Shown here one piece after another: positions 1-12,252 of a DNA stretch of 64,000 bases (positions are counted from its first letter, which is position 1; every line of letters starts with the position of its first letter). Where the stretch lies: the NCBI GenBank assembly GCA_911728435.2, contig OU452205.1, positions 9,616,260-9,680,259 of the forward strand. Reading direction: 5' to 3'. The notes under the pieces were generated by a model. It searched no databases and was not told the DNA's origin. It saw only the letters and a program-made list of their open reading frames with translations. The position numbers and the translations under genes are program-made. The stretch comes from Apoderus coryli. Its lineage: Eukaryota > Arthropoda > Insecta > Coleoptera > Attelabidae.

Positions 1-1999
1 GCACATTAAAAACATCTAAAATCAGATGTTAGATTTCTGGCACCAAATTTTTTTTTTCATTTTGTTGGCCTGTGTAATAGATAGCCCAAAAGCACGATAA
101 TACTGATAAAAAAACTAAATAAATAAATGGCTCAATCATCACTATTTGACCCGGAGTATCTCCAGCTAACGGTTGTCCCATTGCTAATGAAGCACCCTCT
201 ATAATATGTCGTATTGATCTCACGCAAATATATGAAATTGTAAAACTCATTACCTAAATTAGGGCACTCTACGTTACTCCAGAACTTTTTTTTATATCTT
301 CTGTGTAATATAAATTCAAATGTCGCTATCCACGCTATCCAACAAATGTATATATGTGTGTGTGCACAATTTGCTTTTACATCTTTTCGTCATTCTACAG
401 TGCGTTGACTCTGTCGCAATAAAGATCTTTTGTTAAATGAGGCTTTACACTCTGGGATTTTGTCGCTATATTTCCCTAACGTTGTTAGCAGTAAGCTTTT
501 TGGATTACACACGCATTCACATATCAACACAGGGAAGACTGTATTTTCGTGTATCTTTATAGACGGCTTCTTTTAATAGTTAGCGGGGATAAGTTAGCTT
601 TTAACACGAAAACGAAATATTGAATATTCCATTTTGATATAAACTTCATATAATGCTCATTTTCTTTGACATTAGGGCATAGTCTAATATATTTTAATGT
701 CTTTAGAATTGGTAGCTCCCGCCTCCTATACAAGTGTCAAAAATTTAAGATTTGCTGGTATATTATAGAAAGGAGATATTTCGTTAAGATCAAAAATTCC
801 CCAAATTGCGATAATCATATTTTTGCCAAAGTTTATGTGTGCAAGTTCCGTGTCCGTATCTGTACCATATAATACAGAATAGCAGAACATGGACAAATAA
901 GTAAGTTTATGTTCTGCTTGTATCCGAGAGATTCCCCACATTTTCCGGGACACGCTGTATAAGGCAACAACGCGTTAAGCTGTCCATATTCTTTTTGGTG
1001 CCAATTAAGTTGAGCAAATATTTCCCAAACAAAAAGGAACACATTAGTTGTGTAGAAAATGGATATTATAGACCTTATTGATACGCTTTTTGTATTTAAG
1101 ATAATTTGTTTTCGTTTTAGAGATAGAGGTTCTGGGTGCAAATCCCGGTCTGAGCAATTTTGAATGATTTTTTAGTAATTTTTTTCTTTTCATTTATTTT
1201 ATAACGTCTCTTTGGTGTTTGGTGGCCACTGACAACCAGGAAATATTTTTTCGTTAATTGTTTTTTTTTGTAAAACACACATTGTAGCAAAACAGCTAAT
1301 GCTTTAAATTTTTACGGAATTCTATACCTGCAGATCTGCGGCTTTCTACATTTATGAGTTAGTAAATTTGAGGAAACAAACATTGGCTAACTTCTGAAAT
1401 TAGATTAATAATGGTTATTGGATATTCCAAAAAGACCTGTCACTGGAAATCTCAAAATAGATCACAAAAATACATGGTCATAATATGTTAAAGTACGTAC
1501 GTACGAGCTATTTATTTATTGACATATGAAGAGAAACTACGGCTCATGCCTTCATATTTACTCAAATGATTTGTCAATTTCATTTCAGAAAATGTTGCAC
1601 GAGCTTGATATAGAATAAAATCTAGCATAATTTTTGATATATTGGCGTAAATTAAAGTTTGACCAATTTTCACGAAACTTATCAATAAGTGTGCAAAATT
1701 TGAAAAATCCGTTCTTTGTATTTTTTTCACTTCTTAGTCCATTAGTGTCTAAATGTATAAAACGTCTTAGAAACATGATCGAATGGATTTTTCATGGTTG
1801 AAGTTTCCTAGGAATTTCTTTCTTGGAGTGTATCAGTCCAGCCAGATTTTGTCAGAGTCTGCTTTCTCCCTAATTCTGAACTTCTTCTTGTAGGTGTGTT
1901 TCCCTAAGCCGCAGCATGGTTCAGGCTCTACTTAAAACTTATTGGATTTTTCGGTTCCCTTGATACTAGAATGTTCTGGATCCAAACAAGGGAAACCCT

Positions 2000-2560
2000 G
2001 TTATTAGTGCTGAATTCGTTAAGACGTCTTGTACATACACCACAGTATTTTGGGCTTACAGCCCGAAATCTTGCCTGCCAGATTCCTGCACACCATCAGA
2101 GGTATTGTTCCTTTACTAAACGATATTTCAACAATCTTATTCCCGAGAAGTTTACTATCAACGGTGATTCCTAGATATTTTAATTCAGACTTCTGTTCAA
2201 TGACCTCACGATTCAAGATAATTGGTCTCATATTTAGAAGTTTATTGCGGTTTTTACTGAATGTATGCTCAGACCGACAGATGTACACCTTTCTCCGGAG
2301 ACCCTTTTGTATTATGTCACCTAAAGTTCCTTCAAACCTTCAAATTTGCCCCTGGCTACTATGACAATATCGTCCGCATACCCTGGTCATTCTATATGGT
2401 AACTTACAAAACTAATATTCATCACTGTGGCAATCTTGACTACCTGTATTGTAAAAAGCCGATTGCCCTGCAGAACGCTATCATCGAATAGTAACTATAG
2501 ACAAGAAGATCCAGTAGACGCTGAAAACGGCATCGACTCGTCGCATTCGCAGCTACATTT
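2000..2560 (-). pseudogene. Non-LTR retrotransposon reverse transcriptase, decayed
   Basis: Read on the minus strand, about 2480 down to 2000 gives pieces of a LINE reverse transcriptase. VLQGNRLF (near 2475) corresponds to the family's VLQG..LSP..F motif. GYADDIVIVARG (near 2380-2345) carries the catalytic Y-A-D-D box. LKYLGITVD (near 2180) and KPKILWCMYKTS (near 2050-2019) correspond to the conserved thumb and C-terminal segment. The pieces lie in different frames with stops between them, so this is a dead fragment lacking endonuclease and tail. The YADDI sequence and the W-x-x-x-P-K-I-x-x-W-M-Y pattern are most like the Jockey/R1/Loa group. The clade is not secure. Confidence 0.65.
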
Positions 2561-3971
2561 TTAGCCCGCTACTATGTCTATATATACTATAAGATGCTAT
2601 ATAACTATAATTGCGGCGAATTGCTTTGTAGACATGTACATCAGACGTACCGACACGATGAGAACCAACTGTATATTATTTTAACTGTGACGCTATTTAT
2701 GACATTCATATTGCACAATATCTGTATCTTTGTCCAATCAAACCCTTGGGACTTACTTAAAGTGGCATCACCGAACTGTGGTGCAAGTCTCCTCAAACAG
2801 ACTATCTTTTGATTTTACATGACTTTACTAAAGGAACGAACGCAGTGTTGTCAGAGCAAATGCGATCAACAAAACATCAAAATTATTATGTGATATGCAT
2901 TTTATTGTCATGCGTTTTTTTTTATCATATTCCCTAGTACATTCCATTCGAGTGAATAATTGGGCAAGGTTGTCCAGGGTGTGCTTACTATTTTTATTTG
3001 AAATTGAACTATTGAAAATTATACTATATTACAATTGCTATCGGATATCGTTTTTGATGCAATTATCGTACAAAAACGATAATTATCGTACACCTGGACC
3101 GATTTATCCTGACGGATAAAGTTCCCAACTAGCAATTCGACATTCTTAAAGAACTAATATATTTTATAATTATTTTATTGCCGCTTAGTAAAAACTTTTT
3201 TGTTTTTTAAAGGTTCGTTTGGTGATAAAACTGCTGTGTTTAACTTTTCTGTGAGAAAAACTGTTTTAAGAACGTTTTTACAGCAAAATAATAAAATAGT
3301 TATAAAATATGATATCGTAACAGTTTTATAAACGTTTATAAAATATTTTTTATAGGACGAATTTGTTCCGAATGTTAATTGGTTTTAAAAGCATTTTGTA
3401 AAAGTACTAGTCTGGATTAACTTGTTCCTTTAAAAACAATTATAAAATTATTCTGTTAAAGTACGTTTCGTAATAATAAAATAGTTTTTTTATTGTCGTT
3501 ATTAAGAGCGATATGTTTGCTGCAGCAAATTTGTGCGCAAATTAATAATTACAAAATTGTTTTTTAGTTATTTTATTAAAATCAATAAAAAAATAAATAT
3601 GTTGCCAATGCATATTTTATAAAATTAAAATGCTGTCATAAACATTACCTAGAACTAATATATAACATAGTCTTATTTATTTTCAACTGATATTTATTGT
3701 TATATCATACACACGTTTAAAATGTCCAAACGAAAAGCAGTTGTGCATTTAATAGAAAATTAATTACAATATTATAAATTATCAAAGGGAAAACATTAGT
3801 GACTATAATAAAGAGTAGCAAACTGTAATAGAATCTAATCAAATTAATGACAATTTATAAGACGTCAAATATTTTGAAGACTGATAAATTCTCAGGAGGA
3901 ATTATTACTAGATGGTGAGCGGGTAGCCGAAATAGAGAATTGGTGATCAATATCATGCTTCAAGCACAAGT

Positions 3972-4142
3972 GAGCTAGAAAAAAATGCAAAACTAAGAGA
4001 AAACATGCGAACATGGGCAGTATCAAATAATGTTCCGCATTTTTCCCAAAAGAAGCTTTTTGCTATACTCAATAAACACATGCCAAATTTTCTACCTCAA
4101 GATCCTCGAACTCTCTTAAAGACACTCAACAAACCGTTTTAA
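3972..4142 (+). pseudogene. Fragment of a transposon-type ORF (LRxWA ... RTLLKT motif)
   Basis: An open stretch reads ELEKNAKLRENMRTWAVSN, then NVPHFSQKKLFAILNKH, then LPQDPRTLLKTL and a stop. From memory, the order L-R-x-W-A, a short helix, then L-P-x-D-x-R-T-L-L-K-T is a recurring N-terminal motif of poorly characterised, multi-copy, transposon-associated proteins in insects and cnidarians. No start codon or downstream domain is preserved. It lies inside the 3124-5837 element in an AT-rich desert, which supports origin as a relic of that element's gene. The function is unknown, and the family recognition should be confirmed by a protein search. Confidence 0.4.
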
Positions 4143-4702
4143 TAACGGCAGTTATAAGTTATAACATACATAACATAAACAAAGGGCTCAATTTAGGTTA
4201 TGTTTAAATTACTCCCGTAAACGCTAATAAGAGAGTAACTATAAAAGCATTTTGTTTTATAAGAACCCATTAAAAGCTTTTATAAAACATATGTTAAAGT
4301 TTGTTTTGTAAAACTCTGTTTACTATTTTATTATTATTCCAATATTGAGACGATGCGACACACGGCGGCGACTCACACAAGCATCAAAGTATCAAGCACG
4401 AATACTTCAAGTAGACAGGACTAGACTTGATTAATTTCTATACATTTTATCTTATATATTTTTTGCAGCACCTTTTAATTAAATTTTGATTTTTTAGAGC
4501 ATTTATTTCCAAGCTTGTTTTAGTTTGTTTTACTATTAATTTATTTTAAATTAACGGCAAACGATTACTAAATACATAAAACTTCAAGAAAAATACGTGT
4601 AATTAGCTTCATTATTCATTATCAAGCTTAGTGAAATATATTTTTTTTACTCCATAACTGGTTTATAAAAAATTCTTCACGTTTACATAAAACATAGGTA
4701 CC

Positions 4703-4783
4703 TATAGTACGACACAGTTAATATACGCTTTTAAATGGGCTATCCATATAAAAGTGTATCATTCTTAACTGTGTCGTACTATA
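4703..4783. repeat. 81-bp MITE-like inverted repeat
   Basis: The ends tatagtacgacacagttaa and ttaactgtgtcgtactata are exact inverse copies. The arms extend to about 30 nt with few differences around a short centre. It sits inside the 3124-5837 element and has no coding capacity. Possible TA duplications overlap the ends, so the boundary could be 2 nt further in. Confidence 0.7.
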
Positions 4784-5837
4784 CCAACTTATATTTTGGC
4801 TAGTATCCATATTATGATAGATATAAAAGAATCATATCATTCTTATGCTATCAAAGGGGTTTCAGGTAATATTAATTTTATATTACATTTTATTTGCACT
4901 TAAAATATTATGAGATTTATGTTTTTTTAACGAATACGCCCCTGTATAAAACAATTCTGCAGTTATTTTGTAATAGCTATCTAAAGAGCATACTCGTCTG
5001 GGTTGAGATAATTTTTGTTTTATAAGCATCGTATAAAGGTATAAAGAAGAAGCCATTTTTGGTTTCTTTAAATTGTTAGCCATGTTGACCAAACTTTTAA
5101 AATTAATATTTTTTATAATTTGTAAAATTATCTTAGCTAATAAGGTATACAGAATCAGTCATTACATAATGAAGGATCTCCCAAAAGATTATTTTCAACA
5201 ATAAGTGACAATAAAAAAAAATTTTTTATATAATAATTTATAAAATCTAAATTCATTAATTTACATAATTCGCGAGGCGCATTAAAATTTTAGTAATAAT
5301 ATACAATATATTTAACAGTAAATTTTGTTTCGCAGCCAAATCTGCTCATGGATGAATTTTATCTGACTTATTTGATTATTCATTATTGGGTAGGTATTAT
5401 AGCGTTTTATATTATTTTTGCCTCCATGATTGTTCAGATTTTATTAATGTGTACCAACAACAATGCATAATAATTATAAAATAATTTTGTGTAAAAAGGT
5501 ATTTTAAAAAAACTTTTATATCCTTTAACAGTTTTATAGTAGTTCTACAAATATGTCGTTTTGTTCTAGTAACAGAGCTATAATAAAACTGTTTTATAAC
5601 AGTTTTATTTGATTTTTATTAGATATTTATAAACGTTCTAAAAACTATTGTATAATAGCAACAAGCAACATTTATAGAACCGTTAACGAGTCGATTTGTT
5701 TTATAAATCTGCGCCTTTTTCGTGTTTATAAGGCGCGTAAGAACGTTGTGAAAATGTTTATAAAACAATGGGTGTTTTATAAAATATATTTTATAAACGT
5801 TCTTACAGCAATTAAAAAAGTTAAATTGTTAGTTGGG

Positions 5838-7451
5838 TTTACCATCACTGAAACAGTATATTATACAAATAAGTGCTGTAATCAAACTGTGTAGTATGTT
5901 GTAAACCGTAAAATAGTTATTTACTTCTTTAAATCAAATTTGTACACAAAAAATTGTTGACTAGAGATATACATATGAAGGTAATTTACTTATTGAGCAA
6001 TCAGCGCCGGTTCGAAACCTTTTGCATCCTGTGTGATATTTAATTAATGCAGCCTAGCTTTGATACCCCTTCCACAATTTTTTTTAATATGAGTTGTGAG
6101 TTTAAAATATAGTTCTTGACTCCACAGTTTATAATTATTTTTTTTTTGCTTTAGTTCTTAGGTTTTTTTTTAGTTTCTTTGTCTATTTTTAATTATTTAA
6201 ATAATTACTTTCCGAATATTTACTATTATTGAATGCTTTTGTGACTCTCCATATTTTAATAATTAAACGAACGTGAGATCTGATATACATGAATCTACAG
6301 ACCAATGACCTTCATATTAAGTAACATTATCGAATGGAAATCCGAAATATCTATTAGAATTATTTTTTTTCCTTCTAAGCGCATAACATGATTCATTTTC
6401 GAGATAGAGCTGGCCTAATTCTTATTTGTACACTCTGTACAGTTGTACATTAGCTTATCCGACTTATTATTCTAATATACTATTGTTAATAAAGATGAAT
6501 GTATATATCGTTGTCATTACTATCAGTCTGAATATTTAACACACACAGTATCAGTATAAGCCCTTATTTCCATTAATAATACTACAAACAGCACAGTTCA
6601 CAAAATCCCTATTCTCCCTTTCATTGACGATTTATCGAGGATTTGCGTTAGGCCTAATTCAACATCGTTATAATTTAAGATTTGCACCGTGAACTATATA
6701 CAGTGATTATTAGGTACATCATATTAACATTTCGTTGCCATAGTAGTATTGAATATACAGGGCGTCCAAGAATCATGTGGACACAGAGGTGTTACAATCT
6801 AGCATAATAGACATTTCTATGCCGAGAGCAGTCCACATGTTGTCACCAGAGAAGTCCATTTCCAAAAAGAATCTAATATTAATGTTTGGGTGTGGTTAAT
6901 TAATAATAATTGGTTGGAGCCGTTTGATTTCAAAATATTTTAGATGCAAAAAGCTGTAGATTTTTGCTCTATTTCCTAGTTATTCTGGGACACCCCGTAT
7001 AGTTCATACATGCGGAATAATGTTAGTATAAGTATATGATATCGATCGTAATGTATTCGGCAGGCCTCGCCTCTGTAAACCTATCAAACAACAAAAGCCG
7101 TTGAAAGCTTCGCTGATAGGATTAGAGTGGATATCGCGATATAGGGCGCCTGCATAAAAATTATCGGCAGAAAAAATATTTGCATGTACTTAACATGAGA
7201 TATGGACAAATTTGTTGATTTAACATGTTTCTTGTGAAAGGCGGTAGAGCAGATTGAAAATCAGATTTATAATGGGGAATAATAACGTGCTTCAGTAAAG
7301 GAGCATAATTTAAAGTCGTCTTAGATTTATTAATAAAAGAAAACAATATAGCAGACATTTTGTTAAGAGTAGTAGCTAATTTCATAATTATTATTTTAAA
7401 TACCTGATTTCAGTATATTATGATCCAATGTGAAATACAAAGTAACAGTAT
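5838..7451. other. Intron sequence without genes
   Basis: Apart from the MITE at 6758-6997 nothing can be named here. A tRNA B-box-like ggttcgaaacc at 6009-6019 has no matching A-box or cloverleaf. The minus-strand frame near 7161-7385 shows no recognisable motif. Confidence 0.5.
6758..6997. repeat. Mariner-type MITE, about 240 bp
   Basis: The left end cagggcgtccaagaat and the inverse of the right end, cggggtgtcccagaat, match at 13 of 16 positions and are flanked by TA on both sides. CAGGGTGTCC-type ends next to TA are typical of non-autonomous mariner/Tc1 derivatives in insects. There is no coding capacity. Confidence 0.6.
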
Positions 7452-7745
7452 TGTAGCGTTTTTCGCGGTTAGTTGTGTGAAATAATAACGAGCTTCAAAT
7501 AAAACTAATTTATTTACACTTAGAATAAACACTTAAACAAACTAATAACTTAAACGAACTAATATGACTATATTTATTTTCACTATTTATCTCTAGTATT
7601 TATTTCACTTTTATTTATATATCACAGCACTGTTCGCTATCGACCGTTGACTCTTTACTTCATGACTGATTGTCTGTCCCTGTTATACGTTGGCTATATA
7701 TATGGTTCGCCTCTTTCTCGAACACTTCCAGTGAGTAGTAGAACA
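7452..7745 (-). repeat. LTR-like block
   Basis: Read on the minus strand, the block begins tgttctac and ends cgctaca (TG...CA). It contains a downstream run with ataaataaaa and aataaattag polyadenylation-like motifs near its end, as expected of an LTR of about 290 bp. No 4-6 bp target duplication, primer-binding site or polypurine tract could be confirmed. The Copia fragment downstream lies on the opposite strand, so it need not belong to this block. Confidence 0.35.
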
Positions 7746-7904
7746 TTCTGGCGGATGGATGTCCATTCAAGATCCATATGGGAAGCACGAAATTTTAAAA
7801 AATGGGATCTAATGCTGATCATACATACACAGCAAAAAGAGAGATTAAGCTATAATTGCGAGCGTCATCTTGCGCTTTAAAAATTAAAACGCATAGAACA
7901 AACA

Positions 7905-8362
7905 ATAATAAAATATTTTGCCATAAGAGATTTAGGCGCAGCTTAACTTACTACCTTGGAATAGAATTCAAACAAGAAGATTCAAACATTGCTGTAAATA
8001 AGTGTAAATATATTGAACACTTATTAAATAAATTTGATATGCAAAACTGTAACAGTGCGACAACGCTTAAATTGAGAAAAAGGAAATTCTCAAAATCTAC
8101 CAAATTTACCCTATCAAAATTTAATACGAACACTTATGTAATTGTCAGTAGCAACAACAATAAATTCCTACAATACGCAGCATTGGCAGGCTGCCAAACA
8201 GATACTCCGTATTTGCAAGGAACCAAAGCATTCAATCAACTTATGGAAAGAAATAATCAAAAGTCATTCGTTTATCGTTTTTGTGATGCAGATTGGGGAT
8301 TGTCTACAATACTTCTCCATTCAAATCCAACAGCATTGGCTAAATGGTCAGGAAAAAAATAA
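7905..8362 (+). pseudogene. Ty1/Copia-type pol fragment (end of RT and start of RNase H)
   Basis: One frame gives YLGIEFKQEDSNIAV and CKYIEHLLNKFDMQNC, the conserved stretch after the RT palm in Copia elements (YLGIE... KYI..LL.KF.M..C). A second frame (about 8142-8381) gives HWQAAKQILR, the H-W-x-A-A-K-x-I-L-R signature. The first frame then resumes with the RNase H start FCDADWG. Frameshifts between these and an internal deletion where TPL..SLMYLA..TRPD is expected show it is dead. Upstream RT, integrase and gag are absent. The family call is secure, the element identity is not. Confidence 0.75.
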
Positions 8363-8599
8363 TTGGCCCAGAATTTTATGATGGTCTGTTAAACAGGAAT
8401 AAATTTTTATGTGTTTTAACAACATCTTTATGAAATTTACTAAAAAAATTGCTGCTAAGGGTAGACTGTGGTTACAGTTAGACAGTGCGCCTGTTTCATT
8501 TAAACATTTTGTTAGACGGTATAAGTCAAATTCCTTGTGTCTGGACTCCAGGTCACCAGATGTTATCTCAATAGATAATTTTATTGTGACTATATAAAA

Positions 8600-9454
8600 A
8601 ATGTTAACCGTAAAAATCATGTGTAGGAGACAATGGAAATCATTTCAAACATTTAATTTAAACATAACTGAAAGTCTTGTTGCTTTATGTAACACGCAAT
8701 TCGTAAATAAAGCCTCCCCGCTAGGGGATTCGGCCACATCTAGTGTTGGCAATAGGATATAATGGAGTTGTTACTTCTTGTCCGGCCATCGTTTGTGAAC
8801 TGTGCTTCACCGGGCATATGGTCTGCTCACGTTAGATGTCGCCAAAAACATATCTCTCTCAATTTAATTTAAATTTTTTGTGGTTAGTTATTCATTATTG
8901 GATATTGGAATTGTTTACTTTGATATTAGACATCATTTTTACGGTTTAGTAGTTAGTATTATTCAATTGGTTTGTGATTTTTGCATTTCGGCATAACATA
9001 AACTATAGTTGGTTCGGAAGCCGTAAGGTGCTGCTGTCTTGCGGTTATCCGTCATACTGATAAGAACATACCCAAGTTCGAAAGCAGATAGAATTTATCC
9101 AAACACTATGTGACACCATAGTCACACACTAATGGAAAATTGTTCAGGGTTTTATCCCCGTACATTTTCTAGTACACCAACTACTAATATTCATTGGTCA
9201 AAGTTTTGCACTTTCCATTGGAGAAGACAGAAATTCCACTGTTTCGACTTCGATTCGTCTCTTCAGTTGCGCATAACCGTTAAGTTTTTATTATGTTAGT
9301 ATTATTATTTGGTTAATTAGTTTAGTAATAACAATTATTTCTACATGTTATTTTAGTTTGTTCCATCTAAATTCAACTGTGTTTTGTTAATTATAATGAT
9401 TCGCATCCTCTGACTCACATTTTTCATGTAATCCTGCTATGTTTTTAGAGAAAC
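8600..9454. other. Intron sequence, mostly unexplained
   Basis: No gene is supported. A segment near 8795-8850 shares the phrase ggcgacatcta and surrounding pattern, in opposite orientation, with 27990-28045, so part of this stretch is a dispersed repeat. Frames at 8348-8620 on both strands lack recognisable motifs. Confidence 0.45.
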
Positions 9455-9627
9455 CAGGTCTGACTAATAGAAAATAGTATATTGTGCAACGAACATGAAA
9501 TGACATATATTTCCTACGAGTATGATGGTTTGCAGCATGAGCCGCAGGCGAGTGCCGCAAATCATACGAGTAGGAAATGGTCATTTCATGTGAGTTTCAC
9601 ACTATACTTTTTCTACGACTGTTTTAA
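9455..9627. repeat. Foldback element A (hairpin MITE)
   Basis: Two arms, roughly 9465-9535 and 9550-9625, pair around the centre gagccgcaggcgag. The inner arms share catgaaatgac and tcctacgagta with their inverses. The outer arm reads actatactttttctacgactg on the right, with a degraded counterpart on the left. The same outer motif and a similar centre occur at 42089-42245, which makes this one copy of a small family. Non-coding. Confidence 0.65.
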
Positions 9628-9916
9628 TGCTTTTGAATAAATTTAACATAATTTTTAGGAAAATATTTGTTTTTTCGAAACTTACCCTTGTTAGCGTATA
9701 AGCCTAAATACGATCAATTAGTATTATTAAATTGACTAGGTGGTGTTAATCTATATTCACTATCACTGTTTATGTGTTTTGAAATTAGCGAAATACTTAA
9801 TTATAATTATTATTAATTATAAATACCAAAACTGTCAATTTGGTGTTTGTATTTTCGGCGTTCCTATGGTGATTTTTCATGCCCGCCGCTACTTTTGTCA
9901 TTACCAGGAAATTTTA

Positions 9917-9981
9917 TCCGTGCGTAATAAGATTTCCCACTAGTTGCTAGGTAACTAGTGGGAAATATTATTACGCACGGG
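9917..9981. repeat. Strong hairpin 260 bp before neuroligin exon
   Basis: The arms ccgtgcgtaataagatttcc... and the inverse ...ggaaatattattacgcacgg pair over about 29 bp with one or two mismatches around a 6-nt loop. There is no coding capacity. It would fold in the pre-mRNA close to the acceptor at 10240. It is most simply a tiny MITE, and any splicing effect is speculation. Confidence 0.7.
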
Positions 9982-10240
9982 TAAATGATAAACAGCATTA
10001 CAATGTCCTACATTTTCAAATCATGGTTGAACATATAATAAAGGCATTTAAAGACAGTCGTAGAAAAACGTTTTTTGAATGCAAATAAAGCAATTTGAGT
10101 ACTGAAAACTCTTACCAAAATTCATCTAGAATTAAAATCTCCATCTTATATCATGATTAATACATAAACTAATATTAACTCTAAAATGTATACCAGAACT
10201 CGGACAAAATAATTAAGCAAATTATTTTGTTTCTTTATAG

Positions 10241-10359
10241 GAACCCAAACGAACATCATAAACAAGAACCAGTCTTGGCAGCTTCAAGAGAGCGAAATCG
10301 TTTTAGATCAATCCTTTGGGATGAATACGATTCCGTGCATCAAAAATATTTAGAAATTG
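10241..10359 (+). CDS. Nlg: Neuroligin, internal exon (end of esterase-like ectodomain)
   Basis: After the acceptor ttctttatag the exon reads G|AAC CCA AAC GAA. It encodes NPNEHHKQEPVLAAS, then RNRFRSILWDEYDSVHQKY and LEI, followed by G|gtaagt. This is the conserved neuroligin segment P-N-E...R-F-R-S-I-x-W-x-E-Y-D-S-V-H-Q-K-Y-L-E-I-G that closes the cholinesterase-like domain, which binds neurexins outside the cell. The length is 119 nt (1+39x3+1). It enters in phase 2 and leaves in phase 1. The next exon at 60583 begins GT ATG AAG, completing Gly and continuing MKPR exactly as in the family. Earlier exons are outside the window. The paralogue (insects have several) cannot be told from this exon. 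Confidence 0.93.
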
Positions 10360-11044
10360 GTAAGTCAAGAATTTTGTGATATAGAAATTATAAAATTGGT
10401 GTACTCCAATATAATTTCCAATTTCAGGTAAACTAATATAATCCCATATTTTTTTATTTCACTTAACACACTGTGGTTTTATTCTATTCAGCTTTCATTT
10501 TCTTTTTGAATTTATATGAATAAATTGTCATATACTCTTCCAGCAGAGTATATTTTATCTATATCCCTCCAAATGGTTTTGGAGACATCAATATTCAAAG
10601 TTTGTCTGTTATATAGGACCATTTATTATATTCCAACGTTTCATGCTATAAATGCCGCAATTTAAACAAAACCAATGTGATTAGATATGCAGAAGATTGA
10701 AGGTACGTGCCAAGGCACATTTTTCTGCAATTATTCATATTGAATAAATGTTATTATGATACAAAATATTTGACATTAATATTCCAAATATGTACGTAAA
10801 ATGAGCCGGAATTTTTTAAGAAATCTTTAGTTTATTATTATTTATTATTGCGTTGATGTCAGTGCTATTAGCAAAAATCAATATTTTTAGTTATAAGTAA
10901 ACCTAAGGAAATCGTATACTACCCTGTTCAGCGCAGGGGTCGCCTGCACAAGATGTTCCACATTTGAAGGTTTTGTAAGATACCTGAAAAAAAAAACTCG
11001 GTAAGACAATCATTATTATGTTATAAGCTATTATGTATATATAC

Positions 11045-11940
11045 CTACCTATATGTTTAATGCCTACTCTGAAGAGATTCTAAAAAGGGCAACGGAAAAT
11101 GACAGTGCAGGAATAAAAGTAAATGGAGTGCCTATAGTTGTTCTAAGATACGCTGATGATACCGTAATTTTAACGGAAAACCTGGAAGATCTACAAAGAA
11201 TCATGGACAAACTTGTTCGATATAGCGAAGAATACGGCCTTACACTCAACGTAAACAAAACAAAGTTCATGAAAATAACAAAGAAGGCCCAGACTAACAA
11301 CGAACAGATAATCGTCAAAGGTGAACCCATCGAACAGGTAGAGAAGTATACTTATCTTGGAACAACAGTTACTTGTAATAACGACTACACGAAAGAAATA
11401 AAAGCACGCATAGAAATAGGAAGGTCCAATTTCAATAGCATGAAAAGAGTTTTGTGCAATAGAGGTCTAAGCCTAAAACTGAGACTGAGACTAGTTAGAT
11501 GTTATGTTTTTGCCACTCTGCTTTATGGCGTCGAGGCATGGACTCTGAACGCAGAAATAACCAAACGACTAGAAGCTTTTGAAATGTGGGTGTACAGAAG
11601 AGTACTGAAGGTGTCATGGGTCGATCGGATAACTAACTTAGAAATACTTGAGCGACTAAACATAGAGAGTTGTTAATAGCAATTAAAAGCAGAAAACTGC
11701 AGTATCTCGGCCATGTGACTCGTGGACCAAGATACGCCTTACTTCAATTGATAATGCAGGGAAGGATCCAAGGTACAAGAAGCGTGGGTAGAAGAAGGAT
11801 ATCCTGGTTGAGAAACTTGAGAGAGTGGTTTGGATGTTCCTCGATAGAGCTTTTTAGAGCAGCTGCATCCAAAATAAGAATTGCCATGATGATCGCCAAT
11901 CTTCGTCGCGGAGATGGCACCTAGAGAGAGAGAGATATGT
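11045..11940 (+). pseudogene. RTE-like LINE, 3' part of reverse transcriptase
   Basis: The frame from 11053 begins MFNAYSEEILKRA, inside the palm. It continues with LRYADDTVILTENLEDLQ (Y-A-D-D catalytic box), NVNKTKFM, EKYTYLGTTV and LYGVEAWTL, then the typical C-terminal KRLEAFEMWVYRRVLKVSW. At about 11670 the frame shifts by one and resumes IAIKSRKLQYLGHVTRG, ending with RRGDGT at about 11924 and a (GA)n run. This order (YADDT...TYLG...LYG.E.WT...R.LK.SW...R.L.YLGH) is characteristic of RTE-group and related LINEs. The copy is truncated at its 5' end, so it lacks endonuclease and most of the RT. The single frameshift near 11670 and good preservation suggest a fairly recent insertion. Confidence 0.85.
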
Positions 11941-12252
11941 TTTTATAATTTATTTAGTTCTGGACATGTAAGGTGATGTTATAAATGGTCAGCATAATAT
12001 ATTTGAAATACATTTTATTCTAACATTTGATTAAAAATTCAAGAAGAAGTTTTAATCGGTATGGACGATTATAATAATTAGTTTGTATATGATGTTATTT
12101 CGGTTTGATGATATTTATGATGATTTATTTTAATTTTAATGGACAAATAGAAGAACGACATTCATACATAACAATTTCGATAGCTGGGACAGATTGGTCT
12201 CATGGCTACAAAAAAGAAAATAAAATATATTATTATAATTATATTATTTTGT

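Larger units (their letters stand above)
3124..5837. mobile_element. 2.7-kb DNA element with 14-bp inverted ends
   Basis: The ends are cccaactagcaatt (3124-3137) and its near-inverse aattgttagttggg (5824-5837), 12 of 14 matching, with weaker similarity continuing inward. The interior is very AT-rich. It repeats motifs such as acgttcttacagc and aaaactgttttata many times near both ends, as is common in subterminal regions of DNA transposons. The only coding trace is the frame at 3972-4142. A clear target-site duplication is not visible, so the exact limits and superfamily are open. A separate 81-bp MITE is nested at 4703-4783. Confidence 0.5.
1..10240 (+). other. Nlg: Neuroligin intron upstream of exon 10241 (partial)
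   Basis: No neuroligin coding sequence was recognised before the acceptor at 10239-10240, so this stretch is read as intron of the same gene, open at the left end of the window. The pieces of it that can be named are listed separately. Positions 1-1990 and 2565-3120 hold only short, low-complexity AT-rich frames and no gene or element I can support. A mariner-like end motif (gggacacgctgtata) lies near 947. A tRNA T-arm-like remnant lies near 1130. The call depends on the next exon continuing an upstream phase-2 exon. Confidence 0.6.

Noticed and set aside
1120..1160. tRNA T-arm-like gggtgcaaatccc
   Set aside because: No A-box or acceptor/anticodon stems can be drawn around it, so it is at best a relic.
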